NCBI GenBank assembly: GCA_947258945.1
Contig: CAMYKJ010000031.1
Span: forward strand, 1 to 6,751
From: an uncultured Ectothiorhodospiraceae bacterium
GTDB lineage: Bacteria > Pseudomonadota > Gammaproteobacteria > UBA9214
Direction: 5' to 3'
Length of the DNA stretch: 6,751 nt
In this document: in pieces, positions 1-5,826 of the stretch
Position numbering within the stretch: position 1 is the stretch's first letter
How the letters are laid out: every line of letters starts with the position of its first letter
Program-made: the position numbers and the translations under genes
The notes under the pieces: generated by a model
What the model was told of the DNA's origin: nothing
Seen by the model: only the letters and a program-made list of their open reading frames with translations
Database searches by the model: none

Positions 1-1
1 T

Positions 2-127
2 GCCGTCGCGAACAGTCATCTATACACCATCGACGATGACCTGCTGGTGCGGCATACCCCGCGCATCCTGGACGGTGCGGAACAACTGTGCGGGATTCTC
101 GATCAGGTGCGCAATGACGGGTTGTAG
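2..127 (+). CDS. btuF: C-terminal end of a cobalamin-binding periplasmic protein (BtuF-like), partial
   Basis: Only the last 41 codons lie in the window; the start is beyond the left edge. The frame reads AVANSHLYTIDDDLLVRHTP, then RILDGAEQLCGILDQVRNDG, then L and a TAG stop. The pattern 'VYxIDxDLLxRxxPRxLDGAEQL' is typical of the end of periplasmic substrate-binding proteins of the BtuF/FecB class, where a last beta strand and helix close the C-terminal lobe. The product would capture cobalamin in the periplasm and deliver it to BtuCD. That role is inferred from this short tail and from the surrounding btuC, btuD and btuB genes. The gene runs towards the adenosyltransferase gene (convergent), so it is not in the btuCD or btuB transcripts. 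Its TAG stop overlaps a REP-like motif. A related binding protein for a siderophore or heme cannot be excluded from 41 residues. Confidence 0.7.
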   Translation, partial: AVANSHLYTIDDDLLVRHTPRILDGAEQLCGILDQVRNDGL

Positions 128-249
128 GAGCGCTTCGCGCCTTCGCGGGGGTGACAAATGTTTGAAACCGGACCATTAAATACACCTTATCGCCCCTTGC
201 ATTCGGGGATCGGGTTTTCGCGGGGATGACAACAAGGTGTTCTTTCTCG
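123..249. repeat. Degenerate REP-like/palindromic intergenic DNA between convergent genes
   Basis: The short gap between the btuF-like stop and the adenosyltransferase stop carries pieces of repeats seen elsewhere in the window. The stop region of the btuF-like gene reads TGTAGGAGCGCTTCGCGCC, a GTAGGAGCG half-palindrome like the one at 3725-3800. CGCGGGGGTGAC (near 145-155) and CGCGGGGATGAC (near 219-230) match the end of the 50-bp unit at 3846-3964. ACACCTT (182-188) and AAGGTGT (234-240) form a 7-bp inverted repeat around the second piece. They could make a bidirectional stem for the two convergent genes, but no T-tract marks a proper intrinsic terminator. Confidence 0.45.
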
Positions 250-816
250 TTAAGGGCGTTGCGTGTTTTTATTCTCCCCTTGCTCCCACAACACGTCCGG
301 TTTACCGGCCTGCCGGTTGAGATAGCGTGACATAACGAACAGCAGGTCCGATAACCGGTTGAGGTAGCGGGTACTGGCGGCGTTGATCTCCGACTCCTTG
401 CCGAGAGTATACGCGCGACGCTCGGCGCGCCGGCACACGGCGCGCGCCTGGTGGCAGAGGGCGGCGGCGCGGGTTCCGCCCGGCAGGATGAAATCCTCCA
501 GTGGCGGCAGTCCGGCGTTCAGTTCATCCAGTATCTGTTCCAGTTTATGTACATGGCTGTCGGCAACCATACGGTGGCCGGGTATGCTGAGCTCGCCACC
601 GATATCGAACAGCCGGTGCTGTATGCCAATCAGACATTCACGGACAGTGTCCGACGGTTCTTCGCACAGCAGCACGCCAAGCACGCAATTCAGCTCATCC
701 ACGCTGCCGATGGCCTCGATACGGCTATCATCCTTCGCGGTGCGCGAACCGTCACCCAGTCCGGTGGTGCCGTCATCGCCGGTGCGCGTGTAGATCCTGG
801 TCAGGCGTTTACCCAT
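250..816 (-). CDS. PduO-type ATP:cob(I)alamin adenosyltransferase
   Basis: This 188-residue cytoplasmic enzyme transfers the 5'-deoxyadenosyl group of ATP to cob(I)alamin to give adenosylcobalamin. It belongs to the PduO/MMAB family and not to the unrelated CobA/BtuR family. Its family marks appear in order: the ATP-binding N-terminal segment YTRTGDDGTTGLGDGSR (residues 9-25), GSVDELN (37-43), FILPGGT (109-115, whose Phe probably matches the cobalamin-contacting Phe known in PduO), CRRAER (128-133, nucleotide-contacting arginines) and YLNRLSDLLF (151-160). The length is normal for a single-domain member. The start follows the tonB stop with one base between (TGA-T-ATG) and has only a weak ribosome site, so translation is probably coupled to tonB. 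As the last gene of the riboswitch-led btuB operon it would activate the imported vitamin. Family assignment is firm; the operon role is inferred from position. Confidence 0.95.
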   Translation of the reverse strand: MGKRLTRIYTRTGDDGTTGLGDGSRTAKDDSRIEAIGSVDELNCVLGVLLCEEPSDTVRECLIGIQHRLFDIGGELSIPGHRMVADSHVHKLEQILDELNAGLPPLEDFILPGGTRAAALCHQARAVCRRAERRAYTLGKESEINAASTRYLNRLSDLLFVMSRYLNRQAGKPDVLWEQGENKNTQRP

Positions 817-817
817 A

Positions 818-1498
818 TCAGCTGTCCGTCAGGCGGTATTCGACCGGTATCAGCATATCGATTTCACGGCCATCCAGCCAGGCAACGACCTGCGGCATAC
901 TGATGCCGGCCAGTGAGCGCAGGGCTGCGCGGTCCAGTAGCGGGACGCCGGAACTGTCTGCGAGCTGGATTTCCGAAAGGTGGCCATCGGGCATGATGCG
1001 CAGGGATACTATCACGGTGCCCTCCCAGCCGCGCTTACGTGCGCGGCGCGGGTAGGTAAAGCGGGCCTGCAGTGCGCTGAAGACAGCGGCCCGCAACGAG
1101 TTCAGCGTATCCCGGTTGTCGGGATTATCCTGCGCAGCCTGCGCGATTGCTTCCCTGGCGGCAGGGTTATTTTCCGGCGTTTGTTCAGTGCGGTCCCGAA
1201 CCGGTGGTGTGATTTTCTCGGCAATGGCAGCGTTTTCCGCGTCCGCATTTTCAATGTATTCCTGCACGGGCGTGCCCGGTATGCCGGCAGCGGGCGCCGG
1301 TGCCTGTTGTGCCCGGGCTGTCTTTTGTGGCGGTGCGGGTGGTGGTTGCGGACTGCGGACAGGATCGCTGAATGTTTGCAGTGTCAGCGCGATGGTTCGC
1401 CCCGGCAGCGGTAATGCGTCGCGGGTTGTATCGGCATACTGTAGCAGCAATGCCGCAATAGCGTGCAGCAGGACTGAAACCAGCAGGAAGTTTCGCAT
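818..1498 (-). CDS. tonB: TonB-family energy transducer dedicated to the B12 operon
   Basis: This 226-residue protein has TonB architecture. A single N-terminal membrane anchor (about residues 3-20, FLLVSVLLHAIAALLLQ) keeps a Ser-x-x-x-His pair (S8, H12) like the one in E. coli TonB that works with ExbB/ExbD. A proline-rich stretch follows (about 49-70, PQPPPAPP and APAPAAG), then an acidic/alanine-rich linker. The C-terminal TonB domain spans about 140-224 and contains FTYPRRARKRGWEGTVIVSL and the segment with DGHLSEIQLADSSG. It would span the periplasm and pass proton-motive energy to the receptor, most simply the BtuB encoded just upstream. It starts 9 bases after the btuB stop with no strong ribosome site, which suggests coupling to btuB. 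No exbB or exbD is present, so those partners must come from elsewhere. The family is clear; specificity for BtuB is inferred. Confidence 0.93.
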   Translation of the reverse strand: MRNFLLVSVLLHAIAALLLQYADTTRDALPLPGRTIALTLQTFSDPVRSPQPPPAPPQKTARAQQAPAPAAGIPGTPVQEYIENADAENAAIAEKITPPVRDRTEQTPENNPAAREAIAQAAQDNPDNRDTLNSLRAAVFSALQARFTYPRRARKRGWEGTVIVSLRIMPDGHLSEIQLADSSGVPLLDRAALRSLAGISMPQVVAWLDGREIDMLIPVEYRLTDS

Positions 1499-1507
1499 GT
1501 TGTCTGC

Positions 1508-3355
1508 CTATCCGCCCGCAGCGTAACGCACTGTCAGAAACAGGCTGCGACCGGGTGTGTTATAGGTATCGACGGTCCGGTAGTTCTTGTCGAGCAGGTT
1601 GTCGACGCGTCCTTCCAGTGTCAGGCCTTGTCCCAGCTCATATGAACCGCGCACATCAAGCTTGCCGAAGCCGCCGACCCTGATCGTATTCCCGGCGTCG
1701 TCATACCGGGATGACTGGGCGATGAAGGTGGCGCCCAGGCCGGCCTTGCCGAATGTGCGGTCCAGGTCGATTCGCAGGCTGCGCCGGGCGCGTCGCGGCA
1801 GGTCATTGCCGGTCGCATCGTCCTCCGTGTCCAGATAGGTGGCTGTGGCGGAGGTGTCCCAGTCCAGCAGTACACCGGACAGGGCCAGTTCCAGGCCATT
1901 GATCACCGCATCACTGATATTGCCGGGCAGGAAGGTGGCGAGATCGAAGACAATCAGGTCTTCGATGTCTGTGCGGTAGGCGCGCACATCCCAGTCGAGC
2001 CGACCGGCCCGTCCCTCGAGTCCGACCTCCAGGGACTCGGATGTTTCCGGTCGCAGGTTTGGATTACTGGTCGGGAAGCCCATGAAGTCCGGGAAGTACA
2101 GGTCATTGAAAGTCGGTGCCTTGTAGGCCGTACCATAGGAGGCGGTGACGCGCATCGTTGCGCCGACCGGGTAACCCCAGGCAAGGTTGCCGGTGTTGCG
2201 ATTGCCGAACTGTTCGTCATGCAGCCGCCGGATACGTGCCAGCAGGGAATGGTTGGCAATTTCTCCCTGGTATTGTATGAAACCTGCCGTGGTGGCGCGT
2301 GAAGTCTCATTGTAGACAGTGGTGCTGTCGACACGATCATCGTGGTAGTCGATACCGGCCGACATCACGTCTTCACCGGCCAGCGTGAAATCATTTTGCA
2401 GCGAAAGAGTGAGGCGCTCGGTGTCGAAGGTAAATTCGGATCCGGGCGCACCGGAACGAAAACTGTCACGCTCATCGAGGCTGCGCCCTGCTGATAGTGT
2501 CAGGTCCCAGTTTTCGGCAGGCATGGTCGTCAGGGTGACACCAAGCGCCTGTTGTACAAAATCATCCTCGTTGGCGGACGGTGCAGTCGTGTCGTATTCG
2601 GTATTGCCGGCGGCGTGCAGGCCGTGGAATTCGATTTCGCTGCCGTCTGCAAAGCGGTGGCCCAGTCGCAGGCTGGCCGAGGTATTGTCATACCCGTCCC
2701 TGTCCGGATCATCGACCGGGCTGCCGAACTCGACGGTGGGCTGACGGGCATCAAAACCGTCTGTCTGCTTGTGTGCAATGCGCGCCGAAAACCAGCCGTT
2801 GCCGGTGCTGCCGCTGATATCTGCGCCGGCATCCAGCGTATCGTAACGACCGCCGCCTGCCGACACGCCCCAGCGAACAGGTCCGTCACCACGCCGGGTG
2901 AAGATCTGTATGACGCCGCCGATCGCCTCGGAGCCGTACAGCGCGGAGTTCGGGCCGCGGACCACTTCAATCCGTTCTACCTGTTCGAGCGGCAGGAATT
3001 CCCAGGCGACGGTGCCCGAGGTGACCGAGCCCATGCGAATGCCATCGACGAGGACCGACACATGGCCGGGATTGGTGCCCCGCAGGTACAGTGATGTCAG
3101 CTTGCCGTTGCCGCCCTGGTTGACGACATTGACACCGGTGATGCCCTGCAGCAACTCACCGAGTGAACCGGCCTGGCTGCGTTCGATTTCCTTGCGGGTA
3201 ATGACAGTCACGGAAGACAGTGTTTCATCGGCAGTCCGGGCGACGCGCGTGGCGGTCACGATAATGGGTTCCTGTGCGGCGAACGTCGCGACGGGGGAGG
3301 CAATGAAAATCCAGCCGGCGAGCTGGCCGGTAATTCGACGAAAGCAGGAATGCAT
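1508..3355 (-). CDS. btuB: TonB-dependent outer-membrane vitamin B12 receptor BtuB
   Basis: This 615-residue precursor has the BtuB layout. A signal peptide (about residues 1-27, cleavage likely after ATFA or ATFAA) is followed by a TonB box, EPIIVTATR (29-37), comparable to the box in E. coli BtuB. The plug domain (about 45-157) includes LYLRGTNPGHVSVLVDGIR, VERIEVVRGPNSALYGSEAI and GGVIQIFTRR. The rest is a 22-strand-type barrel with alternating polar and aromatic segments and a TonB-dependent receptor C-terminal region (RVDNLLDKNYRTVDTYNTPG). The ATG is preceded by a strong ribosome site (GGAGAAGGA). A cobalamin riboswitch in its leader makes cobalamin or a corrinoid the near-certain substrate. 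The last residues are RYAAGG, so the terminal aromatic usual for outer-membrane barrels is not at the end. It heads the btuB-tonB-adenosyltransferase operon. Confidence 0.95.
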   Translation of the reverse strand: MHSCFRRITGQLAGWIFIASPVATFAAQEPIIVTATRVARTADETLSSVTVITRKEIERSQAGSLGELLQGITGVNVVNQGGNGKLTSLYLRGTNPGHVSVLVDGIRMGSVTSGTVAWEFLPLEQVERIEVVRGPNSALYGSEAIGGVIQIFTRRGDGPVRWGVSAGGGRYDTLDAGADISGSTGNGWFSARIAHKQTDGFDARQPTVEFGSPVDDPDRDGYDNTSASLRLGHRFADGSEIEFHGLHAAGNTEYDTTAPSANEDDFVQQALGVTLTTMPAENWDLTLSAGRSLDERDSFRSGAPGSEFTFDTERLTLSLQNDFTLAGEDVMSAGIDYHDDRVDSTTVYNETSRATTAGFIQYQGEIANHSLLARIRRLHDEQFGNRNTGNLAWGYPVGATMRVTASYGTAYKAPTFNDLYFPDFMGFPTSNPNLRPETSESLEVGLEGRAGRLDWDVRAYRTDIEDLIVFDLATFLPGNISDAVINGLELALSGVLLDWDTSATATYLDTEDDATGNDLPRRARRSLRIDLDRTFGKAGLGATFIAQSSRYDDAGNTIRVGGFGKLDVRGSYELGQGLTLEGRVDNLLDKNYRTVDTYNTPGRSLFLTVRYAAGG

Positions 3356-3364
3356 TCCTTCTCC
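3356..3364 (-). promoter_or_regulatory. Ribosome binding site of btuB
   Basis: On the minus strand GGAGAAGGA directly precedes the ATG at 3355-3353, with the GGAG core five bases from the start codon. It is the only strong Shine-Dalgarno site among the genes of the window, and it fixes the btuB start. It is the natural target if the upstream riboswitch acts on translation. A pyrimidine-rich stretch about 35-45 bases upstream (TCTCCTCC) could pair with part of it. Confidence 0.7.
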
Positions 3365-3429
3365 AGTGCGTCCACCCGCGCGTGAGGGTCACAGAGGAGG
3401 AGACAACGAAGCCGGAAATCAGCCTGTTG

Positions 3430-3448
3430 GTATCGCCCTCCGCGACAC
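3430..3448 (-). promoter_or_regulatory. Candidate expression-platform hairpin of the riboswitch (SD-like loop)
   Basis: Eleven bases after the closing stem of the aptamer, the minus strand can form a 7-bp stem, GTGTCGC with GCGATAC (one G-U pair), around a GGAGG loop. The loop mimics a Shine-Dalgarno sequence but no start codon follows at the right distance. The loop is complementary to the CCTCC further down the leader. In cobalamin riboswitches a downstream hairpin loop often docks with the aptamer, so this is a reasonable candidate for that element. No T-tract follows any hairpin in the leader, which favours translational over transcriptional control. The structure is read by eye and not folded computationally. 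Confidence 0.4.
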
Positions 3449-3458
3449 GATCAAGTCA

Positions 3459-3641
3459 ATTGCAGGCCGGTCTCCGGGCTCGCGAGCGGTTTCCCCGGCG
3501 AATCACCTTCCCGCTTGCGCAGTGGCGTATGGATTCACCTCGACTCGCTTACCGTTGCGGGGGCAGCGCCGGAGTTGTCAGTGTGACGCACCGGCTTCCC
3601 GTTTCATCCCGGGGACGATAGTCCACGGGACACCTGCAACA
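3459..3641 (-). ncRNA. Cobalamin riboswitch, adenosylcobalamin-class (class I) aptamer
   Basis: The minus strand carries the ordered conserved blocks of the B12 riboswitch. A P1 stem is formed by TTGCAGG (3639-3633) with CCTGCAA (3466-3460), a perfect 7 bp. Next come GGGAAGCCGGTG (3600-3589), the B12 box CGCTGCCCCCGCAACGGTAA (about 3569-3550), the peripheral-module marks GCCACTG (3526-3520) and GGGAAGG (3512-3506), and CCCGGAGACCGGCC (about 3478-3465). The GCCACTG...GGGAAGG module is typical of the large class I aptamers that prefer adenosylcobalamin. It lies about 105 bases upstream of the btuB start and should repress btuB, tonB and the adenosyltransferase gene when the cofactor is plentiful. 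Identity is firm; ligand preference is inferred from the class. Confidence 0.96.
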
Positions 3642-3645
3642 AAGC

Positions 3646-3682
3646 GGGGCAGACTGTACGGCCGCACGGGCAGGGGTGTCAA
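3646..3682 (-). promoter_or_regulatory. Sigma70-type promoter of the btuB operon
   Basis: On the minus strand a perfect -35 hexamer TTGACA (3682-3677) is separated by 18 bases from TACAGT (3658-3653), which matches four of six positions of the -10 consensus. Transcription would begin near 3646, only a few bases before the riboswitch P1 stem at 3639, as expected for a riboswitch leader. The match and its position together make this convincing, though the -10 is imperfect and the spacer is one base longer than ideal. Confidence 0.72.
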
Positions 3683-3724
3683 GGCGGGTTTGTGAACGCG
3701 GTGGTAATCAACTGCTTGTCGGTG

Positions 3725-3800
3725 ACCTGGAGGAGCGCACCGCGTGCGCGAATAAATTCCGGCTGTAAATTGTTCGCGGATGCGATCCGCTCCTGCAGGT
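3725..3800. repeat. REP-like palindromic element upstream of the btuB promoter
   Basis: The ends ACCTGGAGGAGCG (3725-3737) and CGCTCCTGCAGGT (3788-3800) are inverted repeats matching at 12 of 13 positions. Inside are further arms, CGCGAA (3747-3752) with TTCGCG (3773-3778). The GGAGCG...CGCGAA...TTCGCG...CGCTCC pattern resembles the REP-type repeats common between genes in Pseudomonas and other gammaproteobacteria. It ends about 40 bases upstream of the btuB -35 box. No transposase is present, so any mobility would be in trans. Confidence 0.7.
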
Positions 3801-3845
3801 ATGTAGTTGGATGTAAGAATGGAGGAAGACGTAAATCAGTACGGA

Positions 3846-3964
3846 ATGACAGGCATGAAATCATCTGTCCTGACTGGATCCCCGCCTGCGCGGGGATGAC
3901 AGGCATGAAATCATCTGTCCTGACTGGATCCCCGCCTGCGCGGGGATGACAGGCATGAAATCAT
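3846..3964. repeat. 50-bp tandem repeat, two full copies and a partial third
   Basis: Two identical 50-bp units (3846-3895 and 3896-3945) are followed by 19 bases of a third (3946-3964). Each begins ATGACAGGCATGAAATCAT and contains a self-complementary core, ATCCCCGC-CTGC-GCGGGGAT (3878-3897 and 3928-3947), an 8-bp stem with a 4-base loop. The core resembles the widespread 'CCCGCCTGCGCGGG...ATGAC' intergenic repeats of proteobacteria, similar in style to neisserial dRS3. Identity between copies implies recent duplication. The array sits immediately downstream of btuD and could stabilise the 3' end of the btuCD mRNA. Confidence 0.9.
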
Positions 3965-3972
3965 GCCTGTCA
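3947..3972. repeat. Perfect palindrome overlapping the btuD stop codon
   Basis: TGACAGGCATGA (3947-3958) and TCATGCCTGTCA (3961-3972) are exact inverted repeats separated by two A residues. Read on the minus strand, the first three bases of the stem are the TGA stop of btuD. The tandem units contain a damaged form of this palindrome in which the second arm lacks GC (TCAT-CTGTC). A 12-bp stem directly at the stop may protect or help end the btuCD message, but no T-tract follows, so it is not a standard intrinsic terminator. Confidence 0.8.
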
Positions 3973-4737
3973 CTTCGGCAGCCACACCGGTCCGTCGGGC
4001 GTGTCGATAAAGCGCAGTTCGTGTCCGTAGAGGCGTTCGAGATTGGCCGGTGTCAGGACGGTCGCGCTGTCGCCCTGCGCGCTTTCACCTTCGCCGAACA
4101 GCAGCAGGAACCGGTTGCAGTAGCGCACCGCCATATTGATGTCATGCAGCGACATGCAGACGGCCCGCCGGTATTCCCCGGCGAGCCGCTGCAACAGGTC
4201 CAGCACCCGGACCTGGTGGTGCAGGTCGAGGTGATTGGTGGGTTCATCCAGCAGGAAGACCTCCGGGTTCTGCGTCAGCAGCGTTGCGAGGTCCAGACGA
4301 CGCTGTTCACCGCCGGACAGGGTATCGGTCATGCGTGATTCCATGCCGGACAGTCCCGTTTCCTGCAGCGCCTCGCGGGCACGTGCCCAGTCATTATCCG
4401 ACTCCCACTGCAGGGCACCCAGCCAGGGATGGCGGCCGACCAGTGCGGTTTCCAGCACGCTTGCCGGGAAGGCATTGTCATGGTCCTGCAGCAGGACACC
4501 AATGCCGCGTGCAATGGCCCTGCGTGGCAGGCTGCTCAGCGTATGTCCGTTCAGCAACACCTGTCCGGCGTCTGCCGGATGCAGTCCGCACAGCGTGTGC
4601 AGCAGGGTGGTTTTACCCGCACCGTTACGCCCGAGGATGCACCAGCGTTCGCCCGACTGTATTTCAAGCTCCAGTGCGGTACAGACCTGCACCGGCCCGA
4701 TGGTGACACTCAACTGTTCGGCACACAGCGTCGTCAT
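3970..4737 (-). CDS. btuD: Vitamin B12 ABC transporter ATP-binding protein BtuD
   Basis: This 255-residue protein is a complete ABC ATPase of the FecE/BtuD/HmuV class that powers BtuC on the cytoplasmic face. Visible motifs are Walker A GRNGAGKT (residues 36-43), the Q-loop glutamine in VLLQD (84), the signature LSGGE (140-144), Walker B VFLLDEP (160-166), the D-loop NHLD (168-171) and the switch histidine in SLHD (198). All catalytic residues are present and the length is normal. Its ATG overlaps the btuC stop by four bases (ATGA), so the two are translationally coupled. The stop lies in a palindromic repeat. Sequence alone would also fit a heme or siderophore ATPase; B12 is inferred from btuB, the riboswitch and the adenosyltransferase next door. 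Confidence 0.9.
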   Translation of the reverse strand: MTTLCAEQLSVTIGPVQVCTALELEIQSGERWCILGRNGAGKTTLLHTLCGLHPADAGQVLLNGHTLSSLPRRAIARGIGVLLQDHDNAFPASVLETALVGRHPWLGALQWESDNDWARAREALQETGLSGMESRMTDTLSGGEQRRLDLATLLTQNPEVFLLDEPTNHLDLHHQVRVLDLLQRLAGEYRRAVCMSLHDINMAVRYCNRFLLLFGEGESAQGDSATVLTPANLERLYGHELRFIDTPDGPVWLPK

Positions 4738-5720
4738 GTCCGGTTACCGGCCTGGTTGCGGCTGTAATACAGCAAGACGAGGAACAGCGGGACACCGACC
4801 AGTGCGGTCAGGATACCCACGGGTAACTGCTGTGGCGCCAGCACGGTGCGCGCCAGCATGTCCGCAGTCACCAGCAGACTGCCACCGAGCAGCACTGCCG
4901 CCGGCAACAGCAGGCGATGGTCGCGCACACCCGCCAGGCGCAGCAGGTGCGGTACGATCAGGCCGACAAAACCGACACTGCCCGCCAGGGTGACCGCGAA
5001 GGCCGTCAGTAAAGATGCAAGCAGGTAGATGACCGTGCGCAGTGTTTGCACCGGCACGCCGAGAGACTGCGCAGCCAGTTCCCCCCGGGTCATCAGGTTG
5101 AGTGAGCGGCCGATGGCCAGGGCCATGACGAGTCCCGCGGCCAGAACCGCTGCGGCGAAGACCGGCAATGTGGCACGCGAAAGGTCACCCATCAGCCAGA
5201 ACAGCATGCCGCGCAATCCCCGTTCCGGGCTGATGGCCAGCAGGAAAGCAATCACGGCGCCCCAGCCTGCGGCAACCACCACGCCGGTCAGCAGCAGGCG
5301 GTGCGAACTCCATGCACCACTGCCGTGTGCCAGGCCAAATACCAGCAGCATCGACAGTAATGCGCCGGTGAATGCAGACCCCTGCAGCCACCAGCCGCCC
5401 AGTCCGAGCAGCATGGACAACAGCGCGCCGGTGGCAGCGCCGCCAGATATGCCGAGCACGTAGGGATCGGCGAGCGGATTGCGCAGCAGGACCTGCATGA
5501 GGGCGCCGGCCAGTGCCAGCATTGCACCGGTCACAAAGGCAGCGGCCGTACGCGGCCAGCGCAGCTCCATCACGATCTGACGACTCAGTTCGTCACTGCT
5601 GCCGGCCAGAACGGTAAGCAGACTGTCGAGGTCAGTATCGATGCTGCCGCTGAGCAGGCTGATTGCAAGACTGCCGGCACTGAGTAGCGCGAGTCCGGCA
5701 AGCAGAAATAAACTACGCAT
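4734..5720 (-). CDS. btuC: Vitamin B12 ABC transporter permease BtuC (FecCD family)
   Basis: This 328-residue, very hydrophobic inner-membrane protein has the multi-helix layout of FecCD-type permeases (about ten membrane segments expected). Family marks are RWPRTAAAFVTGAMLALAGA followed by LMQVLLRNPLADPYVLGISG (residues 55-93), the coupling-region segment GSVGFVGLIVPHLLR (247-261) and the C-terminal LPVGILTALVGVPLFLVLL (299-317). It would form the dimeric channel paired with BtuD and docked by the BtuF-like protein. The ATG at 5720-5718 is the best start, although its ribosome site is weak. Just upstream is a fragment of a dispersed repeat, and no riboswitch is present, so control of btuCD appears separate from that of btuB. 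Substrate is inferred from context. Confidence 0.9.
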   Translation of the reverse strand: MRSLFLLAGLALLSAGSLAISLLSGSIDTDLDSLLTVLAGSSDELSRQIVMELRWPRTAAAFVTGAMLALAGALMQVLLRNPLADPYVLGISGGAATGALLSMLLGLGGWWLQGSAFTGALLSMLLVFGLAHGSGAWSSHRLLLTGVVVAAGWGAVIAFLLAISPERGLRGMLFWLMGDLSRATLPVFAAAVLAAGLVMALAIGRSLNLMTRGELAAQSLGVPVQTLRTVIYLLASLLTAFAVTLAGSVGFVGLIVPHLLRLAGVRDHRLLLPAAVLLGGSLLVTADMLARTVLAPQQLPVGILTALVGVPLFLVLLYYSRNQAGNRT

Positions 5721-5740
5721 CAGTGAAATCCAGGCGTGTC

Positions 5741-5791
5741 GTCATTGCGAGAAACGACATGACAAGGCAATCCGCAGAAGGTGTCATGACA
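5741..5791. repeat. Partial GTCATTGCGAG-type repeat in the btuC leader
   Basis: GTCATTGCGAGAAACGACAT and the nearby GGCAATCC match the end and internal wording of the 133-bp element at 5934-6066. The fragment also carries CATGACA (5758-5764) and TGTCATG (5782-5788) as a 7-bp inverted repeat, and TGTCATGACA (5782-5791) is a 10-bp palindrome. It lies 20 bases before the btuC ATG, so it would be part of the btuC 5' untranslated region. It lacks a second CGCAATGAC end and looks like a degraded copy. Confidence 0.55.
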
Positions 5792-5826
5792 TAAATACTT
5801 AATCGCCGAAAATTCCAAAGAAATAC

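Noticed and set aside
2898..3695. A 265-codon open frame on the plus strand across the start of btuB, the riboswitch and the promoter
   Set aside because: It overlaps the btuB plug domain and a conserved RNA, its product is low-complexity Arg/Ser/Pro-rich, and it resembles no protein I know. It is a by-product of GC-rich antisense sequence.
3679..3949. Short open frames on both strands in the btuD-btuB gap
   Set aside because: They translate the REP-like and 50-bp repeats (for example 'WIPACAGMT', a common repeat-derived peptide), and one overlaps the btuB promoter.
3846..3964. Possible CRISPR array
   Set aside because: The units are contiguous 50-bp tandem copies with no unique spacers, only two and a partial copy, and no cas genes nearby.
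3947..3972. Intrinsic terminator after btuD
   Set aside because: The stem is perfect, but neither strand has a run of T after it and the stem begins at the stop codon. It is kept as a palindrome, not called a terminator.
4235..4993. A 252-codon plus-strand open frame antisense to btuD and btuC
   Set aside because: The product is Arg/Ser/Cys/Pro-rich without domain features, and both antisense genes carry full family motifs.
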